From Bdellovibrio sp. NC01 (GTDB lineage: Bacteria; Bdellovibrionota; Bdellovibrionia; Bdellovibrionales; Bdellovibrionaceae), in NCBI RefSeq assembly GCF_006874625.1, contig NZ_CP030034.1, forward strand, positions 3,162,001 to 3,226,000: a DNA stretch of 64,000 nucleotides, given 5' to 3'. Made by a program: the position numbers and the translations under genes. How positions within the stretch are numbered: position 1 is the first letter of the stretch; the number at the start of each line of letters is the position of its first letter. A model generated the notes under the pieces. That model was not told the origin of the DNA, ran no database searches, and saw nothing but the letters and a program-made list of their open reading frames with translations. Shown piece by piece: positions 60,461 through 64,000 of this stretch.

Positions 60461-61255
60461 TTATGCAACCTTTGCTGTCGTGTAGTTTCTGATGCTCTCT
60501 CTAACGGACTGACTGAGCGTCGTGAACTTCACACCATACTTCACAGGATCGGCAGCGGAAACACCGTCTTTAATATACTGCTTGCTTACGATTTGGCAGA
60601 CAGCATTGAAAGGAGGAACTCCGTCACCTGGTTGGAAATGCAAGAAGAGTGACTGACCTGGTTGAAGATTTGGATTGTCGATAAGAACTCCCGCACCACC
60701 GGCACTGATTTCAAGCGCTTGGCCACGGAAGACTGTTTTATTGTTATGAACGATCAAAGATGCACCATAAGATGCACGCAAGTGACGACGACGGAAGAAG
60801 ATCTCTGCAAGTTCTTGCTCGTGCGACTCTTTCAATTTACGAATCGCTTCTGGAGAGAAGTCTTCAACTTCAGCCACACGTTTCCATGCAGGAAGTTTTG
60901 CGTGCCATACGTAATCGTATTCAAAAAGAGTTTTCTCTTGCAGCATTTGTACAAGATCCAACTGACAGAAAGGACCGTAGTTGTTTCCTTCTTTTAGGAT
61001 GAACCACTCTTTATCTTTAAGATTAGTTTTGAATGAAGCTGCCGTGGGAACCGATGAAGGTCTAGTCGCAGGTTTGCTAGAAAGCTTGGCAGAAAACTCA
61101 GGGTGCTCCAACAACATAACCCATTCGCCCATAGCTTCATCATAGACATAGTCAGTCCACTGATGTTCTTGAGATTCAATCTTTTTCATCACGGTCTCAA
61201 GAGTATACGGCCCGATGTGAGTCCCATTATTAGAAAGATAGTACTGCTTATTCAT
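60461..61255 (-). CDS. Two GYF_2 domains fused to a PilZ domain
   Basis: The 264-residue cytoplasmic protein has two GYF_2 (DUF4339) modules. The first (1-50) is YYLSNNGTHIGPYTLETVM and a WTDYVYDEAMGEWV part. The second (about 82-135) is WFILKEGNNYGPFCQLDLVQML and VWHAKLPAWKRV. The C-terminal PilZ domain (about 150-262) has RRRHLRASYG for the RxxxR motif, but the usual DxSxxG is EISAGG (Glu instead of Asp). PilZ domains bind cyclic di-GMP; GYF_2 domains are protein-interaction modules. AAGGAGATCTTCGA precedes the ATG. Confidence 0.88.
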   Translation of the reverse strand: MNKQYYLSNNGTHIGPYTLETVMKKIESQEHQWTDYVYDEAMGEWVMLLEHPEFSAKLSSKPATRPSSVPTAASFKTNLKDKEWFILKEGNNYGPFCQLDLVQMLQEKTLFEYDYVWHAKLPAWKRVAEVEDFSPEAIRKLKESHEQELAEIFFRRRHLRASYGASLIVHNNKTVFRGQALEISAGGAGVLIDNPNLQPGQSLFLHFQPGDGVPPFNAVCQIVSKQYIKDGVSAADPVKYGVKFTTLSQSVRESIRNYTTAKVA

Positions 61256-61486
61256 TCGAAGATCTCCTTATTGAGACTATCGGCGTATTCATAACCGCAC
61301 TTAACTGTAGGATTTTAGACATTTTCTTGAACTTTTAATGTGCAGTTTTCGTCGAACTTTTTGACAAAATTTATCGTTAAGTCTCTCTTAAGAAAGCCGA
61401 TAGAATTACTACGCAATAATGGTTGCTTCAGGGACAGTCGGAAAAAACCGATAATGGTTTATATGGTATTTGAACAACGGAAAGAC

Positions 61487-62410
61487 ATGAAGCTCAGAAA
61501 AAATATCCTCATCGTAGATAATAATTGCGAGCTGGAACAGCTTGTACGTGAGCCTATTTTGAAGCAATTCAAAGACAGTGGTGTCTCTCCTGTCTTGATC
61601 CGCGCAAAAGACGGCGCTGAAGCTGCCATCAAGTCTGAAAATCAAAAGTTTGATATGGTTCTTATTGATACTGAAGTTCCCCGTCTGATGGATGGTGGCT
61701 TCGTGTACGGCCTGCATACTTATAAGAATACGCAAGATGCAGAATTACTTGTGGTCAGCACAAAAGATCCAAGCGAACTTCCCGATTCACTTCAGCACTG
61801 CAAATTCTTTAAAAAACCGGTCAGCCCGGCAGAATTAATTAATGCCATGGTTGCGGTTTTGAATGCTGAACATCACGGCGACGTGAAACCACAAGCAGCC
61901 GCCGCAACTGCTGCCGCTGCGACAAAATATGCAGTTGATGTGCGTGTGATCAACGCCGTTATCAAAGCGACAACTAACGTGCTTGCACAGTTCGGCGTGA
62001 CGGATGTGAAGATGGATAAAGCGGGACCGAAATCTCCGCACGATCCGTTGATGGGTGAAGTTTCATCTGTGGTTGATATTCAAAGTCAGGCGTTCCAAGG
62101 TTATTTGTCAGTGTCTTTTGATAAAGGCAGTTACCTTGAAGTTGTTTCCGTCATGTTGATGGAAGAGCAAACTGAATTAAACGCTGACAACCAAGACGCT
62201 GTCGGAGAAATCAATAATATCATCTTCGGTAACGCGAAGGCCGAAATCTCGAACTTTGGCGTGAAGATGACAGTGCCTAGAGTGATCTTAGGTGCCAATC
62301 AATCAGTTCCATGCGCCCAGGGTTCTGCGGGAATGCTTATTCCATTCTCAACAGCCAAGGGTAAATTCTATATCAACGTGGTAGCTCTACCCGTTGCTAA
62401 AGCGGCTTAG
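61487..62410 (+). CDS. Receiver domain fused to a CheX-type phosphatase domain
   Basis: I chose the ATG at 61487, with GGAAAG close upstream and a REC start (MKLRKNILIVDNN); in-frame ATGs at 61454 and 61460 are alternatives. The 307-residue protein has an N-terminal response-regulator receiver (about 5-122, FDMVLIDTEVP with the phospho-accepting Asp and FFKKPVSP with the Lys). An Ala/Thr linker leads to a CheX domain with the GEINNIIFGNAKAEI signature. CheX removes phosphate from CheY-P. A single protein that joins receiver and phosphatase suggests a chemotaxis or motility control protein. Confidence 0.85.
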   Translation: MKLRKNILIVDNNCELEQLVREPILKQFKDSGVSPVLIRAKDGAEAAIKSENQKFDMVLIDTEVPRLMDGGFVYGLHTYKNTQDAELLVVSTKDPSELPDSLQHCKFFKKPVSPAELINAMVAVLNAEHHGDVKPQAAAATAAAATKYAVDVRVINAVIKATTNVLAQFGVTDVKMDKAGPKSPHDPLMGEVSSVVDIQSQAFQGYLSVSFDKGSYLEVVSVMLMEEQTELNADNQDAVGEINNIIFGNAKAEISNFGVKMTVPRVILGANQSVPCAQGSAGMLIPFSTAKGKFYINVVALPVAKAA

Positions 62411-62433
62411 TTTTTAAATTAAAATAAGAAGGT

Positions 62434-62467
62434 AAAAAAAGAGCGAGTATCAAACTCGCTCTTTTTA
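62434..62467. terminator. Bidirectional intrinsic terminator
   Basis: GAGCGAGT (62441-62448) and ACTCGCTC (62454-62461), with A-run before and T-run after, lie between two converging genes. Confidence 0.95.
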
Positions 62468-62468
62468 T

Positions 62469-62873
62469 TTATTCCATGCCGATAGCTTTGCGCCACTCTG
62501 GTGTTGGTTCGATCAACTTTCTTGCTTCCATGTCGAATAGACCGAAAGTAAAGACCGCTTCGCTGGCGATTGTGCCATCGTCTTTGATCATACGTTGCAC
62601 CATGTGCCCGATCTTGCCTTTATAATCCAACATCTCAACCGTGATCGTGATGTTTTCGCGCAGCTTGATTTCGCGCAAGAACTTCAAATTCACTTCTAAG
62701 ATCACAGGGCCCTTTTTCATTTTATGAATAGCTTGAAAACCGTAACCACGCGGTGTGATCAATTCCCAACGAGCTTCTTCATAGAGGGACAAGTACGTCG
62801 CGTTGTTTACGTGACCATATGAATCGATATGTGTTTCTTTGATTTGAACTTTGTATTGAAAAACTTCTGCCAT
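62469..62873 (-). CDS. Hotdog-fold acyl-CoA thioesterase
   Basis: The 134-residue protein belongs to the 4-hydroxybenzoyl-CoA thioesterase/YbgC-type hotdog group. It shows DSYGHVNNATYLSLYEEAR, where the catalytic Asp is replaced by DSYGHVNN as in FcbC/YbaW-like members. Length is standard. It begins ten bases after the PhnE-type permease gene on the same strand, so it could share the transcript. AGAAGGTCAAC precedes the ATG. Substrate unknown. Confidence 0.88.
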   Translation of the reverse strand: MAEVFQYKVQIKETHIDSYGHVNNATYLSLYEEARWELITPRGYGFQAIHKMKKGPVILEVNLKFLREIKLRENITITVEMLDYKGKIGHMVQRMIKDDGTIASEAVFTFGLFDMEARKLIEPTPEWRKAIGME

Positions 62874-62883
62874 GTTGACCTTC

Positions 62884-63891
62884 TTACTTCAGTGCTTCGC
62901 GGATGTAAGCGGAGGCTTGATCAAGCGCCCACACCACAACTGCGATCACGACGATGATACATCCCACTTCGCGCCACATTGCTTGTCCCTGATACTGCAC
63001 CAGCATTGTGCCGATACCGCCACCACCGACAAGCCCGATCACTGTCGCCATTCGCACATTGATATCCCAGCGATAGACCGTAAATGAAATATACGGCAAT
63101 AGCACTTGAGGAACAATCGCATACCAAATTGTTTGCAGTTTATTTGCACCCGTGGACTCGATTGCTTCAAGCGGACCCTCTTCAACGGATTCGACCATTT
63201 CAGAATACTGTTTTGCTAAGGAGGCCACAGAATGAATCATCAATGCCAGCATTCCTGCGAACGGTCCGATGCCGACCCACACGGAAAAAATAATCGCCCA
63301 GATCAATGCTTCAATCGAACGCGTCACATTCAACAATGTTCTTAAAGCTAAGTACACCGAATAAGCCGCAGGTCCACGCATGATATTTTTTGCGCTAAAA
63401 AAACTCAATACAAACGCCACCGGAATTGCGAAAGCGGTTGCTAAGAACGCCATGAAGATTGTTTCAATGATGTTAATCACTGCACGAGGTAGCACGTCCC
63501 AATTTGGATTGAGCAAACCTTTAAAAAGTCTGACAGCTCCTGCAAACCCGTTTTGATCAAACAATTCGATAAACGAAAACTGCGTTTTCATTAAGGCCAC
63601 GACGAAGGCCAGCAGCAAGCTGATCACCAGTTGCCACCCCCAGAAGCTGCGATACCACGAATGGATTTCATTCACCGGAACTGTTTTAAATAAAACATCA
63701 CCCAAAGTTGCAACTTTGCGCGAGCGCAGTACAAGACTGACAGCGGCACTTATTCCTAAAAATAAAATCACGTAAAGCAAGTCGCGTGTCAGATTCAACA
63801 ACTGCTCATCCGTGATCGCGAATGCAGCGATTGTGATAATTCCCAATACAAAAGCGCCAAGAACGCTATCAAAGACCGTCCGTCGAAACAT
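62884..63891 (-). CDS. phnE: Phosphonate-type ABC transporter permease (PhnE family)
   Basis: I chose the ATG at 63889-63891, with GGGGAGG upstream inside the end of the ATPase gene; a longer in-frame extension would overlap that gene more. The 335-residue protein has several hydrophobic segments and the binding-protein-dependent transport motif in its C-terminal half (GPLEAIESTGANKLQTIWYAIVPQ, the EAA loop). The last segment, GLVGGGGIGTML, is typical of PhnE. The operon is phnC-phnE and may include the thioesterase. The solute (phosphonate, phosphite or another) cannot be told from the permease alone. Confidence 0.88.
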   Translation of the reverse strand: MFRRTVFDSVLGAFVLGIITIAAFAITDEQLLNLTRDLLYVILFLGISAAVSLVLRSRKVATLGDVLFKTVPVNEIHSWYRSFWGWQLVISLLLAFVVALMKTQFSFIELFDQNGFAGAVRLFKGLLNPNWDVLPRAVINIIETIFMAFLATAFAIPVAFVLSFFSAKNIMRGPAAYSVYLALRTLLNVTRSIEALIWAIIFSVWVGIGPFAGMLALMIHSVASLAKQYSEMVESVEEGPLEAIESTGANKLQTIWYAIVPQVLLPYISFTVYRWDINVRMATVIGLVGGGGIGTMLVQYQGQAMWREVGCIIVVIAVVVWALDQASAYIREALK

Positions 63892-64000
63892 CTTGTGCGC
63901 CCTCCCCGTAAATTTTTTGGAACCATTCATTCGTGATTTCTTCAGGTTTACCTGTGAAGACAATTTCGCCGTCTTTCAAAGCAATCACGCGAGTTGCATA
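63869..64000 (-). CDS. phnC: Phosphonate-type ABC transporter ATP-binding protein, C-terminal end (runs off right edge)
   Basis: The last 43 codons are in the window: YATRVIALKDGEIVFTGKP and a short helical end, with a TGA stop at 63869-63871. ALKDGEIVFTG is the post-H-loop segment of an ABC ATPase. It overlaps phnE by 23 bases. The assignment rests on the next gene and on this C-terminal motif, since the Walker motifs lie outside. Confidence 0.75.
   Translation of the reverse strand, partial: YATRVIALKDGEIVFTGKPEEITNEWFQKIYGEGAQDVSTDGL

Overview
The window looks like ordinary chromosome from a predatory Bdellovibrio-type bacterium (Bdellovibrionota). This is an inference from gene content and style: AT-leaning coding sequence with strong AGGAGG-type ribosome binding sites, a flagellin of about 277 residues, very many secreted proteins and lipoproteins with no recognisable family, ankyrin lipoproteins beside a wall-lytic enzyme, several c-di-GMP-type (PilZ) proteins, and sigma-54 activators without receiver domains. 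I saw no IS element, prophage, CRISPR array, rRNA or tRNA. Species cannot be fixed from sequence alone.

Layout. 1-3465 (minus): a riboflavin operon ribE-ribBA-ribH followed by an NtrY-like sensor kinase that runs off the left edge. 3551-7950: envelope proteins, a sigma-54 activator and two small proteins. 8099-11022: clpB and a small Cys-containing protein. 11023-12338: flagellin behind an unusually long, structured leader. 12538-16433: a lipoprotein, a bipolar histone-like protein, a PLP enzyme and a secreted Cys-rich protein. 16677-20812: a second sigma-54 activator, a Xer-type recombinase, recO. 20929-24337: an outer-membrane protein, a fatty-acid desaturase whose Shine-Dalgarno lies inside a hairpin, and a papain-like lipoprotein. 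24533-27456: a PilZ-like/methyltransferase protein paired with a membrane class III nucleotide cyclase. 27611-31813: a four-gene overlapping cassette of a lytic-transglycosylase-like protein, a small secreted protein and two ankyrin lipoproteins. The transglycosylase and the last lipoprotein share a C-terminal module. 31853-35578: thermonuclease, LysR regulator, TerC, ThpR, a secreted Ig-like protein. 35774-41872 (minus): the peripheral arm of complex I, nuoB-CD-E-F-G-I, without nuoA or any membrane-arm gene. 42143-43564: secreted subtilase. 43770-46663: a YceI-bufferin (bufABC) operon facing a 14-cysteine Csp-type copper-binding protein. 46740-54067: a TolC-RND-NDH-2-MarR operon with no adaptor gene, divergent from a TetR regulator. 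54064-64000: L,D-transpeptidase-like protein, XRE regulator, a 46-codon gene before a two-gene asymmetric ABC exporter, VWA lipoprotein, GYF_2-PilZ protein, REC-CheX fusion, hotdog thioesterase, and a phosphonate-type ABC permease with its ATPase running off the right edge.

How the parts fit. Much of the window concerns the envelope, energy and environment sensing: two NADH dehydrogenases (proton-pumping peripheral arm and NDH-2), copper handling, efflux, and second-messenger proteins. The strongest candidates for something undescribed are the transglycosylase/ankyrin-lipoprotein cassette (27611-31813), the structured flagellin leader (11060-11504), the SD-masking hairpin on the desaturase (21574-21602), and the lysine-tailed lumazine synthase (1164-1733).
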